Source: DAOLOF01 sp964463605 (GTDB lineage: Bacteria > Patescibacteriota > Microgenomatia > UBA1400 > PJMF01). From it: DNA of 20,235 bases. The position numbers and the translations under genes are program-made. How positions within the stretch are numbered: the stretch's first letter is position 1; each line of letters begins with the position of its first letter. The stretch lies in the NCBI GenBank assembly GCA_964463605.1, contig CAYXBZ010000014.1, positions 1 through 20,235 of the forward strand, in the 5' to 3' direction. Below the pieces are notes generated by a model, which saw only the letters and a list, made by a program, of their open reading frames with translations, was not told the DNA's origin and ran no database searches. Below are positions 6,494-13,353 of the stretch, piece by piece.

Positions 6494-8188
6494 ATGAAAA
6501 CAGCTACAAATTTATCGTTGCTTTATGTGTTAAAAAAAATTCATAGGTATTTGTTGTTATCAATAATTTCGTTGATACTTCTGGGTTTCTTGATAATAGT
6601 TTCAATAGCTAATTGGGAAGATCTTGAAACAATTATCTTAACCATCTCTTTTAGTAACGATGTTTCTCAAGATTGGTACTCAATAAAAATGATTGACGAT
6701 GAGAATATTGTAGAAATAGAAGAAGTAGTGCAAAACCCAACTTTTTCGCAGGGGTTAGAGGGATGGGGTGTTATAGGTCATGTTGATTCCTTTGGTGGCT
6801 ATGAGTCGTATGTTCAATTTGGATTTGAGGGTAGTAGTAATCTAATTCATGAAAACTGCATAACTCAAAATATTGAACTTCTGACTTCCAAACAATTGAG
6901 AATTGATTATCAATGGCATACTCTTGAAGATTTGGCAGGTTTTGATCAATTGTCTTTGGCTGTGTTGATAAATGATGAGCTATTACATTTAGAATCAGCA
7001 CCTAGTTTCGCAAACGAGCAAAGGCAAGAATTTATTCTAAAACTACCGGTGAGCAACTCACAACTTTCAGAGTTAAAAATTTGTGCTGGAAATACTGGAG
7101 ATAGATCTATCTCTAGTTGGTTAAAGTTATATCAAGTCAGTACTTATGTTGTGGCAATAAACACCAGTCAAGAGTTAGAGATTAAGGCAGAGAATGCGTT
7201 TATTCATATACACTACAAAGAAAATGGCATAACAAAAGATCATTCTTCTCTGGATGAGTTGTTGCTCTCGTTTGATAATAATGTAGATGACGATTTGCTT
7301 CTGATTGAAATTGAACAACAAGAACAACAGCATCTTGTTAAGGTTCAGTTGCCCACTTATGTCAGCACGACTCCCCCCAGTATGTCAGAAACAAAAGTGT
7401 GTAAGATTGATGCCACTCATTATGCTGTAAGCACAGATTTCCTTGAGTCAAAGTTGAATTTAAATTGGCAATTAGTCTACTTTGTAGATAAATTCAATGA
7501 ATTTCTTGTTGAAGAAACAAACTTGGCAAATAGATATTTCCCAAACTGGCCTCTATCACTTATCCCCCCCATTTGTTTGCGTGAAAGTTGCATCCTATAT
7601 TTTAATATGGATGAGTTAATTGATACTGACCTTGAATCCTTAAGTTTTCATTTCAGAAGTTGCGATCTAACCGGTTTATGCTCTGATTTTGTTGAAGCTA
7701 CTTTATTAAATAGTTGCCAAGATTTTTTTGATCAAGCTCAGCCATCTCAAACATCAATTATGGTAAATGAGATCATGTTCAATCCTCTTGGTCCTGATAC
7801 AGGAGATTGGTACGATGGTGAATGGATTGAGCTGTTTAATCCCAATGAATACGATATAGATCTGATTAATTGGAAAATTGAAGACGAGGCTGGTTGGGAG
7901 ATACCCCTCACTCAGCATAGTTGTGACAACAATCACGACACAACTGATTTTGGGGAAACCGTGATTCCTGCAGGTGGCTATTTAGTGGTCTTTACCAGGG
8001 GCAGGGCTATACTCAATAACACTGGAGATACAGTTTATTTGCTAGACTCCAATAATCAATTGATTGATGAAATTTCCTATCCCGGTTCTTCTGTTGAGAA
8101 TAAAACTTATGGCCGTTTTCCTGACGGCTCAGATCAGTGGTTTCCTCGTATGCCTAGCACGCCTTTGGCAACCAATCAAAAAGATTGA
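6494..8188 (+). CDS. Lamin-tail-domain (LTD) surface protein with a membrane anchor
   Basis: A 564-residue protein with one N-terminal hydrophobic helix (about 19-39), after which the chain is extracytoplasmic. Residues about 78-220 begin NPTFSQGLEGW and read as a beta-sandwich like carbohydrate-binding modules of the CBM4/9 type (weak resemblance). The middle (about 225-410) is unrecognised. Residues about 422-553 form a lamin-tail domain: IMVNEIMFNP, EWIELFNPNEYDIDLINWKIED, IPAGGYLVVF and NNTGDTVYLLD are its hallmark strands. LTDs in bacteria occur on secreted and surface proteins and probably mediate protein or DNA contacts. Nine cysteines are spread over the outer part, so disulfides are possible. 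The gene lies 6 bp after the signal peptidase and 67 bp before the TasA-like gene, the position held by an accessory fibre protein in tapA-sipW-tasA loci. Confidence 0.78.
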   Translation: MKTATNLSLLYVLKKIHRYLLLSIISLILLGFLIIVSIANWEDLETIILTISFSNDVSQDWYSIKMIDDENIVEIEEVVQNPTFSQGLEGWGVIGHVDSFGGYESYVQFGFEGSSNLIHENCITQNIELLTSKQLRIDYQWHTLEDLAGFDQLSLAVLINDELLHLESAPSFANEQRQEFILKLPVSNSQLSELKICAGNTGDRSISSWLKLYQVSTYVVAINTSQELEIKAENAFIHIHYKENGITKDHSSLDELLLSFDNNVDDDLLLIEIEQQEQQHLVKVQLPTYVSTTPPSMSETKVCKIDATHYAVSTDFLESKLNLNWQLVYFVDKFNEFLVEETNLANRYFPNWPLSLIPPICLRESCILYFNMDELIDTDLESLSFHFRSCDLTGLCSDFVEATLLNSCQDFFDQAQPSQTSIMVNEIMFNPLGPDTGDWYDGEWIELFNPNEYDIDLINWKIEDEAGWEIPLTQHSCDNNHDTTDFGETVIPAGGYLVVFTRGRAILNNTGDTVYLLDSNNQLIDEISYPGSSVENKTYGRFPDGSDQWFPRMPSTPLATNQKD

Positions 8189-8206
8189 GCAATTTCGTTT
8201 TTTTCA

Positions 8207-8239
8207 GCTTAATGTCAGTTGTCACGACTAGCATTAAGT
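8207..8239 (+). promoter_or_regulatory. RNA hairpin in the leader of the TasA-like gene
   Basis: CTTAATG (8208-8214) pairs with CATTAAG (8232-8238), then T-G, one C/A mismatch, and AGTTG (8217-8221) with CGACT (8225-8229) around a TCA loop. The hairpin ends 2 bases before the Shine-Dalgarno region and is not followed by a T tract. It therefore looks like a stabilising or processing element separating the TasA-like mRNA from the upstream cistrons, rather than a terminator. Confidence 0.5.
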
Positions 8240-8241
8240 AT

Positions 8242-8253
8242 GAAAGGAGGTGA
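8242..8253 (+). promoter_or_regulatory. Near-perfect Shine-Dalgarno sequence of the TasA-like gene
   Basis: GAAAGGAGGTGA matches the anti-Shine-Dalgarno end of bacterial 16S rRNA over 12 bases. AGGAGG lies 5 bases before the ATG at 8256. This decides the start over the in-frame GTG at 8250, which lies inside the ribosome-binding site. Almost no other gene in the window has a recognisable site, which implies high expression here. Confidence 0.85.
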
Positions 8254-8255
8254 AC

Positions 8256-8846
8256 ATGAACAAAACAACAATTAAACACATCACCCTCTCGTTACTAATT
8301 ATTATTGCTTCAGGTGGAGCTGCTTTGGGCTTAAGTAGGGCTGTCTTTCAAGATCAAGAAACAGTTGATCCTGAAATTACGATGGGAGTTTTAAATCTGC
8401 AGGTTGGCGACGAAGATCCAGCAAATGTCCCTCTCGATTTTGCGGGCATGGTTCCAGAAGAAGTTAGAAGTTATACCTTTGATGTAAATAACACAGGTCA
8501 GGTTGAAGGTAATCTGTGGATACAGGGAGTTATTACTCAATCTAGTGAAGGAGACAATCCAGAATCCGAACCTTTAACTGTGTTTGACGGGGATATTGCG
8601 CAGTGTGCAAGACTTACGCTCTCAATGATTGACAGCGAAGATAATGAGGTGTTGCTTATCAATGACGAGTTAATCGAGAATGTCCATCAGCAAACGTATG
8701 AAACAGACTATGGTACTTTAATTGATGAGGCTGTCAACAATGGTCCCACTGAAGCAAGATTGACTATCAGTGCCTATGGTTGTGGATCAGAGACTATGGG
8801 AGATATTCTAAATCTTGATTTACTTTTTCATTTAACTCAAGTTTAG
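8256..8846 (+). CDS. TasA/camelysin-like secreted fibre protein
   Basis: A 196-residue protein. The N-terminus has a basic start, a hydrophobic helix (about 9-26), then SRAVFQDQET (27-36), and 10 residues later ITMGVLNLQV (41-50). This is the arrangement of TasA and camelysins (signal helix, TWA-AFxDxE, then FxxGTLDL), with probable SipW-type cleavage after A29. The rest is beta-rich: RSYTFDVNNTGQVEGNLWIQG (71-91) corresponds to the strands carrying N-T-G in that family. C117 and C176 may pair in a disulfide. TasA-family proteins assemble by strand exchange into matrix fibres outside the cell. With its dedicated peptidase just upstream, its own leader hairpin and a strong ribosome-binding site, it is likely the abundant product of the cassette. 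The start is the ATG at 8256. Confidence 0.78.
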   Translation: MNKTTIKHITLSLLIIIASGGAALGLSRAVFQDQETVDPEITMGVLNLQVGDEDPANVPLDFAGMVPEEVRSYTFDVNNTGQVEGNLWIQGVITQSSEGDNPESEPLTVFDGDIAQCARLTLSMIDSEDNEVLLINDELIENVHQQTYETDYGTLIDEAVNNGPTEARLTISAYGCGSETMGDILNLDLLFHLTQV

Positions 8847-8882
8847 GTAAGAAATTAAGAGCTTCTTCATTTGTTTGCCTGT

Positions 8883-8915
8883 TTTCAGCAGCTTGAAATA
8901 CTCAAGCTGCTGAAA
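8883..8915 (+). terminator. Long hairpin after the TasA-like gene
   Basis: TTTCAGCAGCTTGA (8883-8896) and TCAAGCTGCTGAAA (8902-8915) pair over 14 bp around an AATAC loop, 36 bases after the stop codon. No T tract follows (TGGTTATT), so it is either a weak intrinsic terminator or a stabilising 3' end of the fibre-protein mRNA. Confidence 0.55.
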
Positions 8916-8931
8916 TGGTTATTATCCTCTC

Positions 8932-8960
8932 TAGACAAATTTTAATGAATTCTGCATAAT
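8932..8960 (+). promoter_or_regulatory. Candidate promoter before the structured element and the CAP gene
   Basis: TAGACA (8932-8937) and CATAAT (8955-8960) each match five of six consensus bases and are 17 bases apart. Transcription from about 8967 would place the structured element at 9010-9120 in the 5' leader of the CAP-domain gene. TTTGATATATTA at about 8998-9009 is an alternative -10-like sequence. Confidence 0.4.
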
Positions 8961-9009
8961 GTATTTGTACAATGAGTCTTAAAAATTGAATAACAAATTT
9001 GATATATTA

Positions 9010-9120
9010 ATTCTGATTATTCCCTATCCCGCTTAGCGGGATTGCGGGGAACAAATCGGAATGGGAGGGTTCCAGAGGGAAACCCCCAAAGAATAAGCGC
9101 AAATATATTACTAATTTGCG
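9010..9120 (+). ncRNA. GC-rich, strongly structured element of unknown class
   Basis: This noncoding stretch stands out from the AT-rich surroundings. ATTCTGATT (9010-9018) pairs with AATCGGAAT (9054-9062). Inside it TTCCC (9020-9024) pairs with GGGAA (9047-9051), and inside that ATCCCGC (9026-9032) pairs with GCGGGAT (9036-9042) around TTA. That is 21 base pairs in one compound stem. A second hairpin, GGGTTCC/GG-A-AACCC, spans 9067-9085. A third, CGCAAAT/ATTTGCG, spans 9098-9120. An imperfect copy, CTAATTTACG at 9148-9157, repeats CTAATTTGCG at 9111-9120. AGCGCAAAT could pair instead with ATTTACGCT at 9151-9159, so two exclusive folds are possible. It may be a leader RNA, a small RNA or the remnant of a mobile element. 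Strand assignment follows the neighbouring genes only. Confidence 0.5.
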
Positions 9121-9163
9121 AATTTAATTTTTGTGAGTACCAACTTGCTAATTTACGCTGTCC

Positions 9164-10264
9164 ATGAATAACACTACAAACATTTGGACTAAATTATCTC
9201 ATTTATTTATCCCTTGTAGATCTAATAATCATCGACCAAAGATTCTTCATCCGGAGTCTTTAGTAATATTGACGCTCATTGCCACAGGCTTTTTTTCATT
9301 AGTTCAGACAGCAAGATTTTTTCCTTCTTTGCAGCACTCAATTCTCGGATTTTCTAGCAATATCACTGTTGAAGACGTAGTGACTCAAACAAATGACAAA
9401 AGAGTTGAGAGTGGTTTGCAACCACTAACATTAAACGCTCAACTTTCTGCTGCAGCTTTGGCGAAAGCACAAGACATGTTGGATAAACAATATTGGGCTC
9501 ATTCGTCTCCAGATGGTCGACAGCCATGGGATTTTATGAAAGCAGCCAATTACAGATATCGAGTAGCTGGTGAAAATTTGGCAAGGGATTTTTCACACAC
9601 TAGTGATATGGTTCAAGCTTGGATGGCTTCTCCAACTCATCGAGATAATATTTTAAACAGTCAGTATCAACAGATTGGCATCGCGGTTGTCAATGGAAAT
9701 CTTGAGGGCTTCGATACTACTCTAGTAGTCCAGATGTTTGGAACTCCAGCTTCTTCTCATTCTGAGATTGGAGATAAGGCTGCTTCTGATCAATCTTCTT
9801 TTTTAGCCTCAGATACAAGCGTGACTGAAACTCGCGACACAGCTTCTGCAGAGACTCCTTTAGCTCAGCAAAGTAACAATCTTCAGCAAACAGAGATTCA
9901 CAATCCAGTTATAGCCGTGGCTGAAGATTTTGTGGATTATGAAGACCAGACCGAGTACAATGGTTGGCTTCACTCTGACTCAATTAACTCATCAACCCAA
10001 TCTCAGATAAACGGTGGTGTGCTGTCATCTTTTGTTGAACCACTTACTCAGATTGGTCGATCACCACTCTTTTCACCACTTCAATTAACAAAGATGATTT
10101 TTCTGGCGGTCACATTCTTGGTGATTTTAACTTTAGTTTATGATTCGGCAGTAATTGGTAACCGAAAAACAATGAGAATCGTAGGAGAGAACTTAGCTCA
10201 TATAATTTTATTGTCTTGTATTGCTTTTCTGTTGATTTTATTTAAGGGAGGAATGATTAAATGA
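9164..10264 (+). CDS. CAP/SCP-domain (YkwD-like) membrane protein
   Basis: A 366-residue protein. After an N-terminal membrane segment (about 32-50) comes a bacterial CAP domain (about 68-195). Its marks are TNDKRVESGLQPL (76-88), YWAHSSPDG (110-118, His113), GENLA (136-140, Glu137), WMASPTHRDNIL (153-164, His159), IGIAV (171-175) and VVQMFG (188-193). These residues line the CAP cavity that may bind a metal. A Ser/Thr/Gln-rich linker (about 196-300) follows, then two membrane helices (about 311-326 and 344-360). Bacterial CAP proteins are exported and tied to surface, spore or envelope functions, but their chemistry is not settled. The extra C-terminal membrane hairpin puts the domain on the outer face between anchors. 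Its stop overlaps the next start (ATGA). No Shine-Dalgarno sequence is seen. Confidence 0.83.
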   Translation: MNNTTNIWTKLSHLFIPCRSNNHRPKILHPESLVILTLIATGFFSLVQTARFFPSLQHSILGFSSNITVEDVVTQTNDKRVESGLQPLTLNAQLSAAALAKAQDMLDKQYWAHSSPDGRQPWDFMKAANYRYRVAGENLARDFSHTSDMVQAWMASPTHRDNILNSQYQQIGIAVVNGNLEGFDTTLVVQMFGTPASSHSEIGDKAASDQSSFLASDTSVTETRDTASAETPLAQQSNNLQQTEIHNPVIAVAEDFVDYEDQTEYNGWLHSDSINSSTQSQINGGVLSSFVEPLTQIGRSPLFSPLQLTKMIFLAVTFLVILTLVYDSAVIGNRKTMRIVGENLAHIILLSCIAFLLILFKGGMIK

Positions 10265-10521
10265 TGAGACAAGAGTTATTAAGCCACAAACTCTCATACT
10301 CCGCCTTGATAATATTTTTGGCAATAATATCTTTTTTGTTTCTTGCTGCCTGGCCAGATATTCATTATCAGCGATATTTAGTGTTGCTACTGTCAACTTT
10401 TTATTTCTTTTGGGGTATATTGGTTCATTTAAAAAGAAAAGAATTAAACTCAAAAATTGTTTTGGAATATCTTGGAGTCTCCCTTTTAGCAGGATCACTG
10501 CTTTTTCTTGTAACTTTATAA
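10261..10521 (+). CDS. Small three-helix membrane protein
   Basis: An 86-residue, very hydrophobic protein with three likely membrane helices (about 13-31, 37-55 and 68-85) and short basic loops (HLKRKELNSK). It starts at an ATG overlapping the stop of the CAP gene. AGGGAGG (10245-10251) sits 9 bases upstream, one of only two clear Shine-Dalgarno sites in the window. The overlap and shared strand indicate coupled expression with the CAP protein, whose C-terminal helices it could contact. I do not recognise a family. Confidence 0.65.
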   Translation: MMRQELLSHKLSYSALIIFLAIISFLFLAAWPDIHYQRYLVLLLSTFYFFWGILVHLKRKELNSKIVLEYLGVSLLAGSLLFLVTL

Positions 10522-10592
10522 CTATTCTGGCGTCTTGGCAGCGGCCTGTTTATGATAAACTATCACAATAGTATCAACTACTTACATTATCT

Positions 10593-11309
10593 ATGAAGGG
10601 CATAATTTTAGCAGGAGGTAAAGGAACAAGACTTCGACCACTTACTAGAGTAACAAGCAAACAGCTCTTGCCTGTTTATGATCAGCCTATGATTTTTTAT
10701 CCCCTTCAAACACTACTGCAAGCTGGAATAACTGAAATCATGATTATCATCGCCCCTGATCATGCCGGTGATTTTCTAAAACTTCTTGGGAGTGGTAAAG
10801 AGTTTGGTTGTGATTTTACTTACGAAATTCAGGAGAAAGCTGAAGGATTGGCTCAAGCGTTTTTGATTGGAGAGTCGTTCATCGGTAACGACAGCGTCAC
10901 TTTGGTTTTAGGTGACAATCTTTTTGAAGATGATTTTACTCAAGCAATTCAATCATTTGATTCAGGGGGAAGAGTGTTTGCCAAAAAAGTCTCAGATCCA
11001 GAAAGGTTTGGAGTGGTGGAGTTTGATGAGAACAACAAGGCAATATCAATCGAAGAAAAGCCCGCCAATCCTAAATCAGAGTATGCTGTTACTGGCTTGT
11101 ATATCTATGATTCTACGGTAGTTCAAAAAGCAAAAAGTTTAACTCCTTCGTCAAGAGGAGAGTTGGAGATTACTGACTTAAACAATTTGTACTTAGCTGA
11201 AAAAACTTTAGACGTGGCATTTGTTGAAGGCAAATGGTTTGACACTGGTACTTTTGAATCAATGTATGAAGCAACAACTTTTGCTCGTGATAAAAAGTTG
11301 GGTGGATAA
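10593..11309 (+). CDS. rfbA: Glucose-1-phosphate thymidylyltransferase (RmlA/RfbA), short form
   Basis: A 238-residue cytoplasmic enzyme that makes dTDP-glucose from glucose-1-phosphate and dTTP, the first step towards dTDP-rhamnose and related deoxysugars for surface glycans. Motifs are GGKGTRLRPLT (8-18), SKQLLPVYDQPMI (22-34, catalytic K23), LGDN (106-109, metal-binding D108), EEKP (154-157), YAVTGLYIYD (164-173), RGELEITDLN (188-197) and WFDTGT (215-220, D217). It is about 50 residues shorter than the 290-residue enterobacterial form. It lacks the C-terminal helices that build the allosteric site, as do other short homologues. RmlB, C and D are not in the window. The next gene starts 10 bp downstream. 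UDP- or other NDP-sugar specificity cannot be excluded. Confidence 0.88.
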   Translation: MKGIILAGGKGTRLRPLTRVTSKQLLPVYDQPMIFYPLQTLLQAGITEIMIIIAPDHAGDFLKLLGSGKEFGCDFTYEIQEKAEGLAQAFLIGESFIGNDSVTLVLGDNLFEDDFTQAIQSFDSGGRVFAKKVSDPERFGVVEFDENNKAISIEEKPANPKSEYAVTGLYIYDSTVVQKAKSLTPSSRGELEITDLNNLYLAEKTLDVAFVEGKWFDTGTFESMYEATTFARDKKLGG

Positions 11310-11319
11310 TTAAGACTTT

Positions 11320-12246
11320 ATGAAAAAAAGACTGCATAACTTAAAAAAAGTTTGGATCATCATTCCGTTATTTATTGTAGCTGTCTCTTTTCGAATAGAA
11401 ACAGTTGTGGGGCAAGAGCTAACGGCTGATCCAGCAATTGAGGAGATGTCAGAACAAGAACCTGACTCTCAACCGGTAGAAGACGATGATCAATCTCTTT
11501 CTAACACACAGTTAATATTGAGAAGAGAGCGACTCACAGAGGAGATTTCAGATCAACACAAGCAATTACTTGGTCAATTAACCGCTTACCAACAAGATGA
11601 GCGTCAATATAGAATTGCTCTTGATCAATATCAAAGGTTACAAACTCTTAAATCTATCGAAGAAATTGTCGAGATTTCAAGAAAATTAATTCTTTCAAGA
11701 AACAAGGCTCTTCACAGCTACTTAAACCTATTGCGCCTCCAAATAATTGAATCAGAGGGAATTGAACAGAAACATAAAACTCGGATAATAGAACAGGTCG
11801 AGGCACTTCAGATTCAGTTAACTGAACACTCTAATCTTGCTCAGGAAATTAGTGATCGAGAAAGAGTTAATCAGTTGGCAGAAGAATTTGAGCCTCTAGC
11901 AGAATCGGTAAGCACCACTAGTTATTATGCGCTCAGCATCTTGGCTATTGGAAGACTTCAGTCTGTATATGATCAAGCGGTTGTGATCAATCAAAGAATT
12001 CGAGAAAAGGATGAGCAGTCTCAAATTGAGAGTTCAGCTAGAATGAGATCGTTGGCAGAAGTTGAAAAGTTAATTAATGAACTTCCATCACTGAATAGAA
12101 CTGTTTGGACTAGAGTTGATGAGGCAGAGTCTTCGTATCAAAGTTATGAGGGATTGTATCGAAATCTATCTCGGGATTTAAACTCAATCTACTCAAAACT
12201 ATCAAGATTAGTGTCATATTTTGAAGAGTTGGAAAATGTTAAATAA
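11320..12246 (+). CDS. Exported coiled-coil protein, unrecognised
   Basis: A 308-residue protein with a basic N-terminus and a hydrophobic signal segment (about 11-30, ending ...ETVVGQE). It is followed by an acidic low-complexity stretch (about 35-60) and then almost continuous amphipathic helix rich in Glu, Gln, Arg and Leu (about 64-305), with heptad-like spacing typical of a long coiled coil. A short break with Ser, Thr and Tyr lies near 197-206. It starts 10 bp after the thymidylyltransferase stop, so the two are probably cotranscribed. I do not recognise a family. Its architecture suggests a periplasm-side or surface structural or scaffolding protein. Confidence 0.65.
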   Translation: MKKRLHNLKKVWIIIPLFIVAVSFRIETVVGQELTADPAIEEMSEQEPDSQPVEDDDQSLSNTQLILRRERLTEEISDQHKQLLGQLTAYQQDERQYRIALDQYQRLQTLKSIEEIVEISRKLILSRNKALHSYLNLLRLQIIESEGIEQKHKTRIIEQVEALQIQLTEHSNLAQEISDRERVNQLAEEFEPLAESVSTTSYYALSILAIGRLQSVYDQAVVINQRIREKDEQSQIESSARMRSLAEVEKLINELPSLNRTVWTRVDEAESSYQSYEGLYRNLSRDLNSIYSKLSRLVSYFEELENVK

Positions 12247-12277
12247 TTGCCATAAATGAATTTGAAAAGTTTATAAT
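12247..12277 (+). promoter_or_regulatory. Promoter giving a possibly leaderless mRNA
   Basis: TTGCCA (12247-12252, five of six) is followed after 19 bases by a perfect TATAAT (12272-12277). The expected start point lies at or just before the ATG at 12285, leaving no room for a ribosome-binding site. Confidence 0.55.
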
Positions 12278-12284
12278 TATCTAT

Positions 12285-12668
12285 ATGAGTCAACCAGCAG
12301 AAAATTATAGTGACGACTTTCACACTGATGGTCCAATTTTAGAATGGGAGCAAGATCAGTGGTGGCGTGAGGGCAAGAGTAGAGTTGTAAAAGATTCTTC
12401 GTTTATATCATCGAAGCGCGGGAAGTTAATAATTATTTTTGGAATAATTTTTCTTATTGTTGGGGTGATGTTGTTAATTTTATTAAATCAGCCACAAGTA
12501 GTCGAGTTTGATCAAGATGTAGATCAAGAGACAATTTATGATCAGGGCTTAACACCTCTGCAACTGCAGATAAGGCAACTTAGAAGACAGCTAGAGATTG
12601 CGGATCCAGCAATTCGAGATACTCCTTTACCTCAGGTTGAAATGAATATCGTTATTGAAGATGAATAA
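12285..12668 (+). CDS. Single-pass membrane protein, unrecognised
   Basis: A 127-residue protein in three parts. An acidic, tryptophan-containing N-terminal part (about 1-45; EWEQDQWW) is probably cytoplasmic. It ends in SSKRGK, a positive stop, before one membrane helix (about 47-67, IIIFGIIFLIVGVMLLILL). The outer part (about 68-127) has a short amphipathic helix, TPLQLQIRQLRRQLEIAD. The positive-inside rule puts the N-terminus in the cytoplasm. It sits between the coiled-coil gene and frr. No known domain is evident. Confidence 0.65.
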   Translation: MSQPAENYSDDFHTDGPILEWEQDQWWREGKSRVVKDSSFISSKRGKLIIIFGIIFLIVGVMLLILLNQPQVVEFDQDVDQETIYDQGLTPLQLQIRQLRRQLEIADPAIRDTPLPQVEMNIVIEDE

Positions 12669-12674
12669 GATTAG

Positions 12675-12703
12675 TTGTGATAGAAAATAATAAAAACTAT
12701 AAA
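12675..12703 (+). promoter_or_regulatory. Promoter of frr
   Basis: TTGTGA (12675-12680), 17 bases, then TATAAA (12698-12703). Transcription would begin near 12710, only about 13 bases before the ATG at 12723. The -35 hexamer and spacing are identical to those of the tRNA-Glu promoter. Confidence 0.55.
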
Positions 12704-12722
12704 AATCAATAATCAAACCACT

Positions 12723-13274
12723 ATGTACAATTTTCAAGAATTTAAGAATACTCTTCAAAAAATTATTGATCACACCATAAACGAGTTGTCCACACTTAGA
12801 ACTGGAAAAGCCTCGGTTACAATTCTCGATCCAGTTCGGGTTCAGGTGTATGGCACCAGTATGGCAGTGGGAGAGTTGGCTAATATTTCTACACCAGATA
12901 CCAATATGATTATTATTGACCCTTGGGACAAGAATATTCTAGAGGATATTGAAAAAGCAATTAATAAGGCTGGTCTAAATCTAAATCCGATTGTTGATAA
13001 GCAAATCATTCGAATAATAATTCCCCCTCTTACAGAAGAAAGACGCAAAGAAATGGTCAAGCAACTTCATCAAAAACTTGAATCGTCGAAAGTGATGATG
13101 CGCACAACAAGAGCAGATACAAAAAATGAGATTGAAGACCAAGAGGGACAATCAGGTGTAAGTGAAGACGACATACATCGAGATCTAGAAGAAATGGAAA
13201 AAATTATGGATCAATATGAGGCTCAAATTCAAGAACTCTCCGACAATAAAGAAAAAGAGCTAATGTCAATTTAA
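12723..13274 (+). CDS. frr: Ribosome recycling factor
   Basis: A 183-residue protein, the usual RRF length. With EF-G it splits the post-termination 70S ribosome. Domain I helices flank a central beta domain. Signatures are LRTGKAS (25-31), the domain II strands VRVQVYGTSMAVGELANISTPDT (38-60, split here by family-typical residues), and PPLTEERRKEMVK (101-113). Next comes the long helix with RTTRADTKNEIED (127-139), corresponding to VRNIRRDAN in other RRFs, and the last helix (about 147-180). All key elements are intact. In many bacteria frr lies in tsf-pyrH-frr-uppS-cdsA-dxr-rseP. Here rseP follows after one unrelated gene and the lipid genes are absent. Confidence 0.95.
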   Translation: MYNFQEFKNTLQKIIDHTINELSTLRTGKASVTILDPVRVQVYGTSMAVGELANISTPDTNMIIIDPWDKNILEDIEKAINKAGLNLNPIVDKQIIRIIIPPLTEERRKEMVKQLHQKLESSKVMMRTTRADTKNEIEDQEGQSGVSEDDIHRDLEEMEKIMDQYEAQIQELSDNKEKELMSI

Positions 13275-13353
13275 GCAAGAATCTTTCTTATTCAAGCGTT
13301 AATCTTCAAAAAATAATCTTGTTTTATAGTGAAAAGTATTCAGATTGATAGTG

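Noticed and set aside
8250..8255. GTG start two codons upstream of the TasA-like gene's ATG
   Set aside because: The GTG lies inside the Shine-Dalgarno sequence itself; the ATG at 8256 has ideal spacing.
8240..8275. Eleven-codon open frame ATGAAAGGAGGT... before the TasA-like gene
   Set aside because: It lacks its own ribosome-binding site, overlaps the real start and is probably chance.
10238..10498. 86-codon minus-strand open frame
   Set aside because: It lies opposite the small membrane protein, which has a Shine-Dalgarno site, an ATGA overlap with the CAP gene and clear membrane helices.
13275..13330. Possible terminator after frr with AAGAATCTTTCTT and repeated AATCTT
   Set aside because: The repeats are direct or too short to give a stable stem, and no GC-rich stem with a T tract is present.
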